From JAKLIX01 sp964605655 (lineage in GTDB: Bacteria > Bacteroidota > Bacteroidia > Bacteroidales > CAIXZF01), in NCBI GenBank assembly GCA_964605655.1, contig CAZSDK010000007.1, positions 62,001 to 126,000 on the forward strand: a DNA stretch of 64,000 nt, given 5' to 3'. The translations under genes were made by a program, and so were the position numbers. Within the stretch, counting starts at the first letter, position 1, and the number at the start of each line of letters is the position of its first letter. Of the stretch, positions 26,358-36,785 are shown in pieces. The notes beneath the pieces were generated by a model. That model was not told the DNA's origin and searched no databases. It worked only from the letters and a program-made list of their open reading frames with translations.

Positions 26358-28207
26358 TCAATAACTGTCAGTATACCAATTCAGGTCCTGAATGGTAATT
26401 ACAGCATAAGAAGCCGGCCGAACCCATACTTCAAAATAATCGTTTTTTTTCACATTCTGCAAATAGACCACTGTTGAGAAGTTTATAGTAGCGGTTTGAT
26501 ACCTGACGGTCATCTGACCGTATGTAGTTGTTGAGTTTCCATTTTTGACAATAGCCACATCTATATTGGTATTGTTGGACCCTGTATTGAGATTTCCAGA
26601 AATGAACATCATGCAATCGTCGGTGTAATCCGACTGATACGTCACCCTGTTCCCATTAACGGTAAATTTAGTAGTGATATAACCGAAGACAGGAGAGGTA
26701 GTGGTCAGATTAACTTTTGTCCATGTATTCCCATTGCAGGTAGTGGAAGTTAGATTATTGATCACATTAATTTTAACATGCGGCTGAGCATCGGCTACAC
26801 CGGTATTTGATTTTATCATGACATTGGCATCTCTTCCGTCACTGCGGGTAAAATTGAAACCCTTATGGAAAATCCCGGTGCCATTCCAGTTGTTGTTGGT
26901 CACAAATATGTTAGTGATTTCGGTGAAATTAACCGTGTCACGGTTAATAGCCACCTGTGAAGGAGACTGGTTATAATAGCCACCGCTTATTAATGAAACT
27001 GACGAGTGTTTTCCCTGCTTGAAATACACACCAATATTGTTGTTGTTAAAATCAACTTCAGAAAGTTTAACAAACAGACCCCCTTCATTGGTAGTGTCCT
27101 GCACGTAAAAACCAGCGTCATAACTATCATACACATCACATTCAAAAAACCACAGCTCAACGTTATTTGAAGCGTGAACAGCGTGATAAAACCCTGTAAA
27201 GACAATGTCCTTAACTTCATAATATGATTTATCACTGCCATTGAGCTGGATAGCATCCTCCCCCACCTGGGTGCCATAACCGGAAAGCGTCGTTGCATCA
27301 AAGATGAGCATCTTAAAATACGCTTCGCTGATGGCATTGAACATGGGTTTCCCTGTAAGACCGGCCGCTGCAACCAAATAAGTAGTGCCATAAGATAATC
27401 CCTGCACTACCACCGGATAGGGCAGATCTATTACGATGGTCGTGTCGATGGTATAGGAGCCTCCAGACATTCTCACATCTACTTCTGAAGTCAGGTTACC
27501 ATTATTCATATGAATTTTGAGGTACTCAAAGGCTTGTTTAACTGATGTCCAACTCCCCGTCGGAGTTACATCCAAAATCCGGCCTTCCCTTGGTGTTTTG
27601 TCCTGCGAATACCAGTTTCCGTTCCAGGCCACGAAGGTCAATCCTGCCCAGCGGGTCAGCCTGGACGTGTCAATACCGTCGATGGTAACACCGCTGTAGG
27701 CTTTTACAAGAATCAAGTCTTTATGCGAACCTATATTCTTTATTGAAATGGCCAGTCCATTGTCATCAAAGTAATTGAAGGCAAGGTCAGGGTTATAAAG
27801 TAATCATTATCAGCTCCTGCACTTGCCAGAATCATGGTCTCTGATTTAAGGACGGTATCTGACTCGCTTTTTGCGACCGTATTCAAATAGCAGGTACTGT
27901 TACCTGAACCCAATGATACCCATTCATCACCGTTCCAGTAATAATATCCTTTAGGGACGTTGGTGCCGGTGGTGTCGCAGACCAGCATACCCTCAAGAAC
28001 TGTTGCCGTCAAAGGGGACGGACTGGAAAGTGATTGAAGGACAACAAAGGGTGGAAGCATCCCTTTTGTTGTACTGCCCAACTCAAGAATAGCATTCTTG
28101 TTGATGGTCTCATTGGAGTTATCGGTAATCTTAACCTGTGCTTCTGTCAGGGAAGGGATAGCCAACAGGAAAAGAAACACATAAAATATCCTGACTTTGA
28201 ACAACAT
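26358..28207 (-). pseudogene. fibre/tip-like secreted protein gene with an internal frameshift
   Basis: Two adjacent open frames (28207-27740, and about 27770-26358) look like one gene of about 615 codons. The first starts at an ATG with a signal peptide (IFYVFLFLLAIPSLTEAQ) and the head pattern ILELGSTTKGMLPP, GYYYWNGDEW seen in Bacteroidota fibre-like proteins, then ends abruptly at DWPFQ. The second has no signal peptide, but its frame is open upstream and reads YFDDNGLAISIKNIGSHKDL, continuing straight into ILVKAYSG. A missing base near 27770 would join ITLTLPSIT to FDDNG. The rest is a right-handed beta-helix-like stretch and a jelly-roll-like C-terminus. It is either a true mutation or an assembly error. 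First gene of the operon; possible tip adhesin (inference). Confidence 0.72.
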
Positions 28208-28265
28208 AAATATATCAGTTAAGGAAATATTTTATCTATTCTAATATCAATACTAATTTTTTTTG

Positions 28266-28273
28266 CAAAGATA
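28266..28273 (-). promoter_or_regulatory. -7 promoter element for the usher/pilus operon
   Basis: The minus strand reads TATCTTTG, an exact TAnnTTTG match, 58 nt before the first ATG of the operon (28207). Confidence 0.5.
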
Positions 28274-28734
28274 TAACAAATTTTCCGGAGAGCGATATTG
28301 ATAATAATATAATATTATATTTAACTGCGTTCAGGTATCAATTTAATCCAATTAAAATACATATTTATACTATATATTACACACATTAACAGCGCATTAC
28401 AAATTCATACACGACAACCATATTAAAAGCACTCATTATAATCTCTGTTGTCTGAGAATTCTCAGAGACGACTAATAATTTAGGTCTTAAGTGGTTAAAA
28501 AGAAGACTAAGAGACTACATTCAACTCAAGGCAGAGGCAGAAAAGCTCCGCGTCTCTGTTACTCTGCGGTAAAATACTTTTATGAAAACCATGAAGGCTG
28601 ATGTACTATAAGACAAGAATGCAAGATTGCGAGAAGGCAAGAATGATTATCCCGCCATCCCGTTATATTAAACAAAACTCCATGTCAAATGACCATTCAT
28701 TCCGCAGGAATCATCAGGGATAAAGAAAAAATTG

Positions 28735-28742
28735 TATTTTTG
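28735..28742 (+). promoter_or_regulatory. -7 promoter element of ruvA
   Basis: TATTTTTG (TAnnTTTG) followed by CAGG, 41 nt before the ATG of ruvA. Confidence 0.55.
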
Positions 28743-28783
28743 CAGGCGTTTTCAGAGGTCCCCTCTGAATGTAAGTTGCTGAT

Positions 28784-29368
28784 ATGTTTGCATTTATACA
28801 AGGAATCCTGGTGGAGAAGACCCCCACTTATGCAGTGATTGACTGCCACGGAGTAGGGTATCACCTTCACATTTCCCTGAATACATTCACAAAACTGCCG
28901 GATTCCGGGAGCTGCAAGCTGTATGTTCACCAGGTGATCCGGGAGGATGCCCATCTGCTGTACGGCTTTTTCGACCCGGAAGAACGGATCATCTTCAGAG
29001 ACCTGATCACCGTGCAAGGCGTCGGTGCCAACACCGCCCGGATGATCCTCTCCTCTATGACCGTACCAGAGATCGTTTCAGCCATCACACGGAATAATGT
29101 CTCTGAATTTCAGGCTGTTAAGGGAATAGGTGCCAAGACTGCCCAAAAGATCATTTTAGACCTGAAAGACAAGATGGGCAAGGAGGAGATACAGGGCCAG
29201 ATTTTCATGCCTTCACACAATACCATTGGCAAAGAAGCGTTATCAGCACTCATTCTTTTGGGTTTCCCAAAAAACCAGGCCGAGAAAGCTGTGAATCAGA
29301 TCATCAAACAATCCGGGGAAACGGTCGCTCTGGAAGATCTGATCAAAACAGCTTTAAAAATATTGTAG
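28784..29368 (+). CDS. ruvA: Holliday junction branch-migration protein RuvA
   Basis: 194 aa, normal length. It binds four-way junctions as a tetramer and loads RuvB. Seen: OB-fold N-domain (about 1-62; FIQGILVEKTPTYAVIDCHG), the tandem helix-hairpin-helix domain (about 65-140; LITVQGVGANTARMIL and FQAVKGIGAKTAQKIILDLK), and the flexible C-terminal RuvB-binding domain (about 148-194; ALSALILLGFPKNQAEKAV). It lies 33 bp upstream of sprA, an order I recall as common in Bacteroidota. Confidence 0.97.
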   Translation: MFAFIQGILVEKTPTYAVIDCHGVGYHLHISLNTFTKLPDSGSCKLYVHQVIREDAHLLYGFFDPEERIIFRDLITVQGVGANTARMILSSMTVPEIVSAITRNNVSEFQAVKGIGAKTAQKIILDLKDKMGKEEIQGQIFMPSHNTIGKEALSALILLGFPKNQAEKAVNQIIKQSGETVALEDLIKTALKIL

Positions 29369-29401
29369 TACATGACCCATTGATTAACAGAACCTAGGAT
29401 T

Positions 29402-32400
29402 TTGGAGAAGACCCTAAAATATATTTTATACTCGTTTAGCCTGCTGTTCTTTTTCTCGATCGTCTTCGGCGCCACCCCGGGTGGAAGTCTGCTCACTCAT
29501 CAGACCCGACCCCTTCCCGACCCCGCCTCTCCCCTGCCCTCCGATCCTGACACCAACGAACCCGACACCCTCAAATACCCCATCCAGAATCCCGACCCCG
29601 TATTTAACGGGAGCCAGCCTTCCAACGCCCTCTACCTCCAGAATCCGTCAAACATCACCAGCGGTGTGGATTACGATCCCAACACCAACTCCTATAATTT
29701 CACCACGAAGCTGGGCAACAGCAATCTCACCACTCCTAACAACATGTCGTTCGAGGAGTACCTCAACTATGACTTCCAGACTTCGGTCGACAACTATTGG
29801 AGATCGAGAGCGGCTGCGCAGGGAGGAGAAAAACGCACGGGACTCATCCCCCAGCTTAAGGTGGGAGGCGAGATCTTCGACCGCATCTTCGGAGGCAACA
29901 CGGTGGATATCCGCCCGCAGGGTTCTGCAGAACTGACCTTCGGCATCATCTCCAACCGTCGCGACGACCCCAGCCTCGACATCCGGCAGCGCAGGACCAC
30001 CAACTTCGACTTCCAGGAAAAGATACAGATGAGCGTCATCGCCAAGATCGGTGATAAGATAGAATTCAAGACCAACTATAACACAGAAGCCACCTTCGAA
30101 TTTGAGAACAAGCTGAAACTCAAGTACGAAGGGAAAGAAGACGAGATCATCAAGCTGATTGAGGCCGGTGACGTGACGCTGCCCCTCAACAGCACCCTGA
30201 TCAACGGCAGCCAGAGCCTCTTTGGTATCAAGACCAAGATGCAGTTCGGTAAGACCAACGTGACGGCCGTGTTCTCACAGCAAAAGAGCGAAAGCCAGAC
30301 CATCAACGTGGAAGGTGGTGCCGAGACCCATCCTTACAGCCTTACCGTGGACCAATATGAAGAAAACAAGCACTTCTTCATGGCACAGTATTTCCGCAAC
30401 AACTACGATGTGGCCCTGTCGACCCTCCCCATCATCAACTCCCCTATTAACATCACCAAGCTGGAGGTCTGGGTCACCAACATCGGCGCTGCCGTGACCG
30501 ACAACAGGAACATCGTGGCCTTCTCCGACCTCGGTGAAAACCAGCCCTACAACAGCCTGATCCATACCATGCCGGGGTATTCATTCCCGTCGAACAGATC
30601 CAACGACCTCTGGCTACAGTTAGACACCGCCAAGGTCAGGGATATCAATACCGTCACAGAATACCTGACCGGAACCTTTGACTTCGTTTCCGGGGAAGAC
30701 TACATGAAGATCGAGAGTGCCCGGAAACTGAACGCCTCCGAGTATTCTTTCAACTCCAAACTGGGTTTCATCTCTCTGAACACCACGCTCAACTCAGACC
30801 AGACCCTGGCCGTAGCCTTCCAGTACACGGTCATCGGTCAGGATTCGGTGTTCCAGGTGGGAGAGTTCTCCGACCAGGGGATCACGTCTCCCAAGTGTTT
30901 GGTTGTTAAGCTATTGAAAAGCACCGCCGTGAACACCAAGATGCCCATGTGGAAGCTGATGATGAAAAACGTCTATTCCATCGGGGCCTACCAGGTCAAC
31001 CGGGAAGATTTCACGATGAATGTGCTGTATTCCGGTAATGACAATGGTATTCCCACCGGTTATCTCACAGAAGGAAAGGTAGCCGGGAAGCCCCTCATCC
31101 AGGTGTTGAACTGCGACAACCTGGACCCCATGCTGAACCCTCCCGGTGACGGGGTGTTTGACTTTATCGACGGTGCTGCACGTACCGGTGGTACCATCAA
31201 TGCTGCCAACGGAAGGATCTATTTCCCGACACTCGAGCCTTTCGGCAAGACCCTGAGGGACAGCCTGGCCGATCCGGAGCTGGCCGACCGGTATTGCTAT
31301 GACTCCCTGTACACCATGACCAAGAACGGGGCGCAGCAGTATCCCGACAAGAACAAGTTCATCATCGAGGGTTTGTACAAATCAGCTTCCGGGTCCGAGA
31401 TCTCTCTGAACGCCATGAACGTTCCCCAGGGATCGGTCAAGGTCACGGCCGGTGGTATCCCTCTGACGGAAAATGTCCAATATACGGTCGACTACACCCT
31501 GGGCCGTGTCAAGATCATCGACGAAGGCATCCTGAATTCGGGAACGCCCATCAAGATCTCGCTGGAGAGCAACTCCATGTTCAACATTCAGACCAAGAGG
31601 CTGTGGGGTGTACATTTCGATCACCGGGTGAACAAGGACCTCAACCTTGGTGCCACCCTTATCAACCTGACGGAAAGGCCGCTTACCCAGAAGGTAAACT
31701 ATGGTGACGAGCCCATCTCCAATACTATCTGGGGAATGGATTTCAGCTACCAGAAAGAGAACCAGTTCATCACCAAACTGCTGGACAAGCTTCCTTTTTA
31801 CTCTACAAAGACCCCTTCCAAGATCACGCTGGAAGGTGAATTTGCCCATTTCATTCCCGGCCATTCCAAGGCCGTGGGTGCCTCTGGAACCTCCTATATC
31901 GATGATTTTGAAGGAAGTAAATCGACCATCGACCTAAAAAACATCGGCACCTGGTTCCTCGCTTCCACCCCACAGGGACAGAGAGATTTGTTCCCCGAAG
32001 CAGCACCAGGGACCCAGCTCAGATATGGATACAACCGTGCCCGACTGGCATGGTACATCATTGATCCCATCTTCTACGACCGTACAGGGACCAACCAGAG
32101 GCCTCCCAATGTGTCAAAAGATGAGATATCCAAGAATCTCGTGAGGGACGTGCTGGAGACCGAGGTGTTCCCCAACAAGCAGTCGCAGAATAATATTCCC
32201 ATGAACCTGTCGGTGTTTAACCTGTCTTTCTATCCTTCCGACAGGGGTCCTTACAACTACGACGTGGAAGGGGTTGCCAACATGTCGGCCGGTCTGAATG
32301 CCGACGGTACCCTGAAAGAACCTCAGACCCGCTGGGGTGGTATTATGAGAAAGATTGAAACCACCGACTTCGAAGCCACCAACGTGGAGTTTATCGAATT

Positions 32401-35400
32401 CTGGATGATGGATCCCTTTACCGACGGCGTGGATCAGTCGAACAAAGGACAGCTGTATATCGACCTCGGGGATATCTCTGAAGACATCCTCAGGGACTCC
32501 AGGAAGAGTTTCGAGCAGGGACTGCCTACCTCCACGGAGATCAAGAATGTGGACACCACAATTTGGGGACGGGTCCCCACTCTTCCGGCTCTGGTGCATG
32601 CCTTCGACAACGACCCTGCCGCCCGTCTTTACCAGGATGTGGGATATGACGGTTTAAGGGATGATGACGAAAGGACCTTCTTTGAACAAGCTTATATTCA
32701 AAGAGTTGCTAACGCACTTACCACCACCTCCCCAGCTTATTCACTCGCAACAGCAGACCCTTCAGGTGATAACTACCACTATTTCAGGGGTACCGATTAC
32801 GACAATGACAATACTTTTTCCAGCATCCTGGAAAGATATAAGAAATATAACCAGCCTGAAGGGAACTCTCCGTCCGATGAACAGAACCCGGAGACCTATC
32901 CTACCCAGGCCACGAATCTTCCCAATGAGGAAGACATCAACAAAGACAATACCCTGAGCGAGGAGGAAAGGTACTACCAATATCGTATCGACCTGGATAC
33001 CAGTAAGATGAAAGTCGGAATGAACCACATCACCGACAAGTACACGGCTGAAGGCATTCCTTTGGCAAACGGCAACACGGGTTCGGTGACCTGGTACCAG
33101 TTCAAGGTGCCCATCTCGAGTCCTGACGGGAAAGTGGGCAACATCCAGGATTTCAAGTCGATCCGCTTTATGAGGGTGTTTTTCAGGGGATTCCAGAAGC
33201 CCATGATCTGCCGTCTGGCCACCTTTGAGCTGGTGAGGAGTGAATGGAGAAAGTACCGCTACCAGATGCTGGCACCCGGTGAGTATATCCCTATTGATGA
33301 CAACAGCAACACCTCCTTCGACATCTCTACGGTCAGCATAGAAGAAAACGGCAAGAAGATTCCTGTTCCTTATGTACTTCCTCCTGATATTGAAAGGGAG
33401 ATCAACCTGGGGACCACCAACCTGCAGCAACTGAACGAACAGTCGATGATGCTGAAGGTCTGTAACCTGGTCGACGGTGATGCCAGGGCTGCTTACAAGA
33501 CTTCCGACTTTGACATCAGGAAATTCAAGCACCTGAAGATGTTCATCCATGCCGAGAAGTCGACGGGCAGCCTCGATGATCCCAATCCCAATGTGAATAC
33601 CTATCCTGACGGCGCCCTGACGGTCTTTGTAAGGTTGGGTGCCGACTTCACCGATAATTATTACGAATACGAGGTTCCGCTGACCTTCACTCCCTGGTTT
33701 ACCAGTGCATCCGACCAATACGGGATATGGCCTTCGGAAAATACCATGGACATTGAGCTGGAGAAACTGGTGCAGGTGAAACAGGACAGGAACGTGGCCA
33801 TGAGGGAGTCGGGGTCCATCATCACCCTGTCGACGCCCTTTACCTATCCTGACGGCAACAACAAGATCACGGTGGTGGGTATGCCCAACCTGAGTGAGGT
33901 CAAGGCCCTGATGATAGGGGTCAGGAATCCGAGAAAGGGGCCTGGCAGTGAGACCGACGACGGTAAGTCGAAATGTGCCGAGATCTGGGTGAACGAATTG
34001 CGTCTTACCGACTTCGACGAAGAAGGAGGATGGGCGGCGACAGCCAGGATCAACACAGCCCTGGCAGACCTTGGTAACGTGGTGATCTCCGGGACGCATA
34101 GCACGGCAGGATTTGGAAGCATCGAGCAGAAAGTCAATGAAAGACAGAAAGAAACGATATCGCAGTTCGACATAGCCACCAACATAGAGGTGAGCAAACT
34201 CCTTCCGAAGGGTACCGGGCTGAAGATCCCCATGCACGTGGATTACAGTGAAAAAAGATCCATTCCTGAATATAATCCCCTCAACCCCGACGTGAAGCTT
34301 AAGGACGACCTTAAGACATATAAAACCAAGCACGAGAGAGACTCCATCAAGGCCATCACCATTGACTATACCCGGAGGAAGAACATCAACTTCATGAATG
34401 TCAGGAAAGAAAAGTCAACCGAGAGCAAGACTTCTCACTTTTATGACATCTCCAACTTCGATGTGACCTATGCCTTTTCCGAGATCTACAACCGTAATGT
34501 GGATGTAAAATACAATATCAAGAAGACGTACCGGGGAGGCATCGGGTACAACTATACCAATAATCCCAAGAGTGTGAGACCCCTTGCCAAGGTCGGTTTC
34601 CTGAATAAATACAAAGCGCTGAAGCTTATCTCCGATTTCAACTTCTTTTACTCTCCCAAACTCATGTCGTTCAGGACCGACATGAACCGGGAGTACACCG
34701 AGAAGATGATGCGCAACAAATCCAGCGGGGATGTGCTCATTTTCCCGACCTACGTAAAGAAATGGGACTGGACCAGGGTCTACGACCTGAAATTCGACCT
34801 TACCCAGTCGATCAGGATAGATTACATGGCCAATGCTGCCGCCTTCATTGATGAGCCTCCCGGGGCAATCGACAAGAATTCCCCCAACTACAAATCATAC
34901 AAAGACAGCATCAGGGAGTCCATCATGGGCCTGGGCACCATGAACACCTACAACCAATCGCTCGATATCAACTACACCCTGCCCATCAATAAAATACCCT
35001 TCCTCTCATGGCTTAATGTGACACTGGGATACGGAGGAGATTATAAATGGACGGCATCGCCACAATCGATACAGTCCAGGGTCGGTAACGTCGCCGACAA
35101 CAACCAGGCCAAGACCATCAACGGGACGGTGAACATGACCACCCTTTATAACAAAGTCCCCTACCTGAAGAAGCTGGGTGAAAACATGGGTAACAACAAA
35201 CCCAAAGGTGGTCCGCAGCCCAAGAAACCAAAACAACCCGAACCCAAGAAAGAGAAGACCAGCAATACACCGGAACCTGATACCCTGAAGAAAGAAAAGA
35301 CACCCATCCTGAAGCTGGTCATGGACAACACCGTAAGGGTCCTCATCAGCCTGAAGAATGCTTCTATCACATACACCCGCAACGAAGGGACCACTGTTCC

Positions 35401-36688
35401 CGGTTTCATGCCTTCGCCGGGTATCATCGGTAATGACTGGAAGCTGAATGCCCCCGGGGTAGGATTTATCTTTGGATTGCAACCGTCAGGACCTGAGGAT
35501 TTTGTCCAGTGGTTGTCGAAAGATACGGTCGTCAACACTGCCTTTGCGACCAAGATGAATGAGAACCTGAATGCCAGGGCCACCCTGGAACCATTCAATG
35601 ATTTCCGTATTGAACTGACGGCAACCCGTACCTATTCCCAGAACCACCAGGAATATTACACGTATAATCCCGAAACCGGTAAGTTCGTCACCTCCGCTCC
35701 TTCCACCACCGGCAACTTCAGCATTTCCTTCCTGACCTTCAGGACTTCTTTCGCCAAAGAAAATGGAGATAATATTTCCGAGGTGTTCGAGCAGTTCAAA
35801 CAAAACCGCCTGGCCATTGCCGAAAGGCTGGCTGCCCAGAACCCGAACTGGGACCGCACCTATGTCGACAGTACGGGTTTCCCGAAAGGATACGGACCGA
35901 CCTCCCAGGAAGTGCTGATCCCGGCATTTCTTGCGTCTTACCGCGGAAAGGACGCTGGTGGTTACAATCTTAAAACTTTCCCTTCCATCCCCTTGCCCAA
36001 CTGGAGAATCACTTACAACGGCTTATCGAAACTGGAGTTCTTTAAAAAATACCTCAAGCAGGTGAACCTCGCTCATGCCTACAGGTCGACCTATAACATC
36101 GGCGGATTCACTTCCAACCTCCTCTATGAGTCTACCGACGGTTTTTCAAGCGCTGTCAACGATATCGGCAACTACCGGTCGGAATACGACATCACCATGG
36201 TATCCATCACGGAGCAGTTCAGCCCCCTGATCGACATCGACATGACCTGGAACAACAGCCTGCTTTCCAAAGTGGAGATCAAGAAGTCAAGAACCCTTTC
36301 TCTCAGCTTTGTGAACAACCAGCTCACCGAGATCACCAGCAATGAGTTCATTGTGGGACTTGGTTACCGGTTTAAAGATGTGCAATTCACGGTCAGGCCT
36401 GTAGGAGGTGGAAAGAGGACGAAACTGAAGAGCGACCTGAATGTGAAGATGGACTTTTCCATCAAATCGAACCGTACCATCCTCAGGAGGATAGATGAAG
36501 ATGTGGACCAGATCTCTGCCGGACAGAAAGTGCTGTCGATCAACACATCAGCAGAGTATATGATCAACCAAAAGTTCAACGTACGGTTGTTCTTCGACAA
36601 GGTCATCAACAATCCTTTCATCTCCTCACAGTATCCCAACTCAACCACCAACGCAGGTATCAGCCTGAGATTCACCCTTACACAGTAA
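29402..36688 (+). CDS. sprA: SprA, type IX secretion system outer-membrane translocon
   Basis: 2,428 aa giant outer-membrane barrel that carries T9SS cargo to the surface (gliding motility/T9SS, also called SprA/Sov). Seen: a TTG start (29402) followed by a signal peptide (ILYSFSLLFFFSIVFGA), a Pro/Asp-rich linker, then repeated SprA-type modules (RTGLIPQLKVGGEIFDRIFG; GKTNVTAVFSQQKSESQTIN; SGTSYIDDFEGSKSTIDLKN), a Lys/Pro-rich periplasmic or surface loop (about 1935-1965), and many amphipathic strands to a C-terminal FTLTQ. Length agrees with the family. It sits between ruvA and gcvH. It should export the proteins here with type A or B C-terminal domains. Confidence 0.95.
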   Translation: MEKTLKYILYSFSLLFFFSIVFGATPGGSLLTHQTRPLPDPASPLPSDPDTNEPDTLKYPIQNPDPVFNGSQPSNALYLQNPSNITSGVDYDPNTNSYNFTTKLGNSNLTTPNNMSFEEYLNYDFQTSVDNYWRSRAAAQGGEKRTGLIPQLKVGGEIFDRIFGGNTVDIRPQGSAELTFGIISNRRDDPSLDIRQRRTTNFDFQEKIQMSVIAKIGDKIEFKTNYNTEATFEFENKLKLKYEGKEDEIIKLIEAGDVTLPLNSTLINGSQSLFGIKTKMQFGKTNVTAVFSQQKSESQTINVEGGAETHPYSLTVDQYEENKHFFMAQYFRNNYDVALSTLPIINSPINITKLEVWVTNIGAAVTDNRNIVAFSDLGENQPYNSLIHTMPGYSFPSNRSNDLWLQLDTAKVRDINTVTEYLTGTFDFVSGEDYMKIESARKLNASEYSFNSKLGFISLNTTLNSDQTLAVAFQYTVIGQDSVFQVGEFSDQGITSPKCLVVKLLKSTAVNTKMPMWKLMMKNVYSIGAYQVNREDFTMNVLYSGNDNGIPTGYLTEGKVAGKPLIQVLNCDNLDPMLNPPGDGVFDFIDGAARTGGTINAANGRIYFPTLEPFGKTLRDSLADPELADRYCYDSLYTMTKNGAQQYPDKNKFIIEGLYKSASGSEISLNAMNVPQGSVKVTAGGIPLTENVQYTVDYTLGRVKIIDEGILNSGTPIKISLESNSMFNIQTKRLWGVHFDHRVNKDLNLGATLINLTERPLTQKVNYGDEPISNTIWGMDFSYQKENQFITKLLDKLPFYSTKTPSKITLEGEFAHFIPGHSKAVGASGTSYIDDFEGSKSTIDLKNIGTWFLASTPQGQRDLFPEAAPGTQLRYGYNRARLAWYIIDPIFYDRTGTNQRPPNVSKDEISKNLVRDVLETEVFPNKQSQNNIPMNLSVFNLSFYPSDRGPYNYDVEGVANMSAGLNADGTLKEPQTRWGGIMRKIETTDFEATNVEFIEFWMMDPFTDGVDQSNKGQLYIDLGDISEDILRDSRKSFEQGLPTSTEIKNVDTTIWGRVPTLPALVHAFDNDPAARLYQDVGYDGLRDDDERTFFEQAYIQRVANALTTTSPAYSLATADPSGDNYHYFRGTDYDNDNTFSSILERYKKYNQPEGNSPSDEQNPETYPTQATNLPNEEDINKDNTLSEEERYYQYRIDLDTSKMKVGMNHITDKYTAEGIPLANGNTGSVTWYQFKVPISSPDGKVGNIQDFKSIRFMRVFFRGFQKPMICRLATFELVRSEWRKYRYQMLAPGEYIPIDDNSNTSFDISTVSIEENGKKIPVPYVLPPDIEREINLGTTNLQQLNEQSMMLKVCNLVDGDARAAYKTSDFDIRKFKHLKMFIHAEKSTGSLDDPNPNVNTYPDGALTVFVRLGADFTDNYYEYEVPLTFTPWFTSASDQYGIWPSENTMDIELEKLVQVKQDRNVAMRESGSIITLSTPFTYPDGNNKITVVGMPNLSEVKALMIGVRNPRKGPGSETDDGKSKCAEIWVNELRLTDFDEEGGWAATARINTALADLGNVVISGTHSTAGFGSIEQKVNERQKETISQFDIATNIEVSKLLPKGTGLKIPMHVDYSEKRSIPEYNPLNPDVKLKDDLKTYKTKHERDSIKAITIDYTRRKNINFMNVRKEKSTESKTSHFYDISNFDVTYAFSEIYNRNVDVKYNIKKTYRGGIGYNYTNNPKSVRPLAKVGFLNKYKALKLISDFNFFYSPKLMSFRTDMNREYTEKMMRNKSSGDVLIFPTYVKKWDWTRVYDLKFDLTQSIRIDYMANAAAFIDEPPGAIDKNSPNYKSYKDSIRESIMGLGTMNTYNQSLDINYTLPINKIPFLSWLNVTLGYGGDYKWTASPQSIQSRVGNVADNNQAKTINGTVNMTTLYNKVPYLKKLGENMGNNKPKGGPQPKKPKQPEPKKEKTSNTPEPDTLKKEKTPILKLVMDNTVRVLISLKNASITYTRNEGTTVPGFMPSPGIIGNDWKLNAPGVGFIFGLQPSGPEDFVQWLSKDTVVNTAFATKMNENLNARATLEPFNDFRIELTATRTYSQNHQEYYTYNPETGKFVTSAPSTTGNFSISFLTFRTSFAKENGDNISEVFEQFKQNRLAIAERLAAQNPNWDRTYVDSTGFPKGYGPTSQEVLIPAFLASYRGKDAGGYNLKTFPSIPLPNWRITYNGLSKLEFFKKYLKQVNLAHAYRSTYNIGGFTSNLLYESTDGFSSAVNDIGNYRSEYDITMVSITEQFSPLIDIDMTWNNSLLSKVEIKKSRTLSLSFVNNQLTEITSNEFIVGLGYRFKDVQFTVRPVGGGKRTKLKSDLNVKMDFSIKSNRTILRRIDEDVDQISAGQKVLSINTSAEYMINQKFNVRLFFDKVINNPFISSQYPNSTTNAGISLRFTLTQ

Positions 36689-36759
36689 GTGGGGAAAATC
36701 TTCTCGCCTCTGAGCGTTCATTTTATCGTTTTACATCATTCAGAATTAAATTTTCTTCA

Positions 36760-36767
36760 TAATTTTG
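36760..36767 (+). promoter_or_regulatory. -7 promoter element of gcvH
   Basis: TAATTTTG (TAnnTTTG), 18 nt before the ATG of gcvH at 36786. Confidence 0.45.
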
Positions 36768-36785
36768 AAGAAAAATTCCAGAACT

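Larger units (their letters stand above)
28208..28783. other. AT-rich intergenic region with dispersed repeat words
   Basis: No gene is seen. It holds the divergent promoters of the pilus operon (28266) and ruvA (28735), a perfect 16-bp palindrome TCTGAGAATTCTCAGA (28451-28466), and three sequence words also found at 59157-59305: a CTTAAGTGG word (about 28486), a CTCCGCGTCTCTG...CTGCGGTAAA word (28546-28575), and a GCAAGATTGCGAGAAGGCAA word (28611-28645). Confidence 0.6.

Noticed and set aside
32762..34333. A 523-codon ORF antisense to sprA
   Set aside because: Long open antisense frames are common opposite GC-rich repetitive coding sequence; the sense frame is clearly SprA and the antisense product has no recognisable features.
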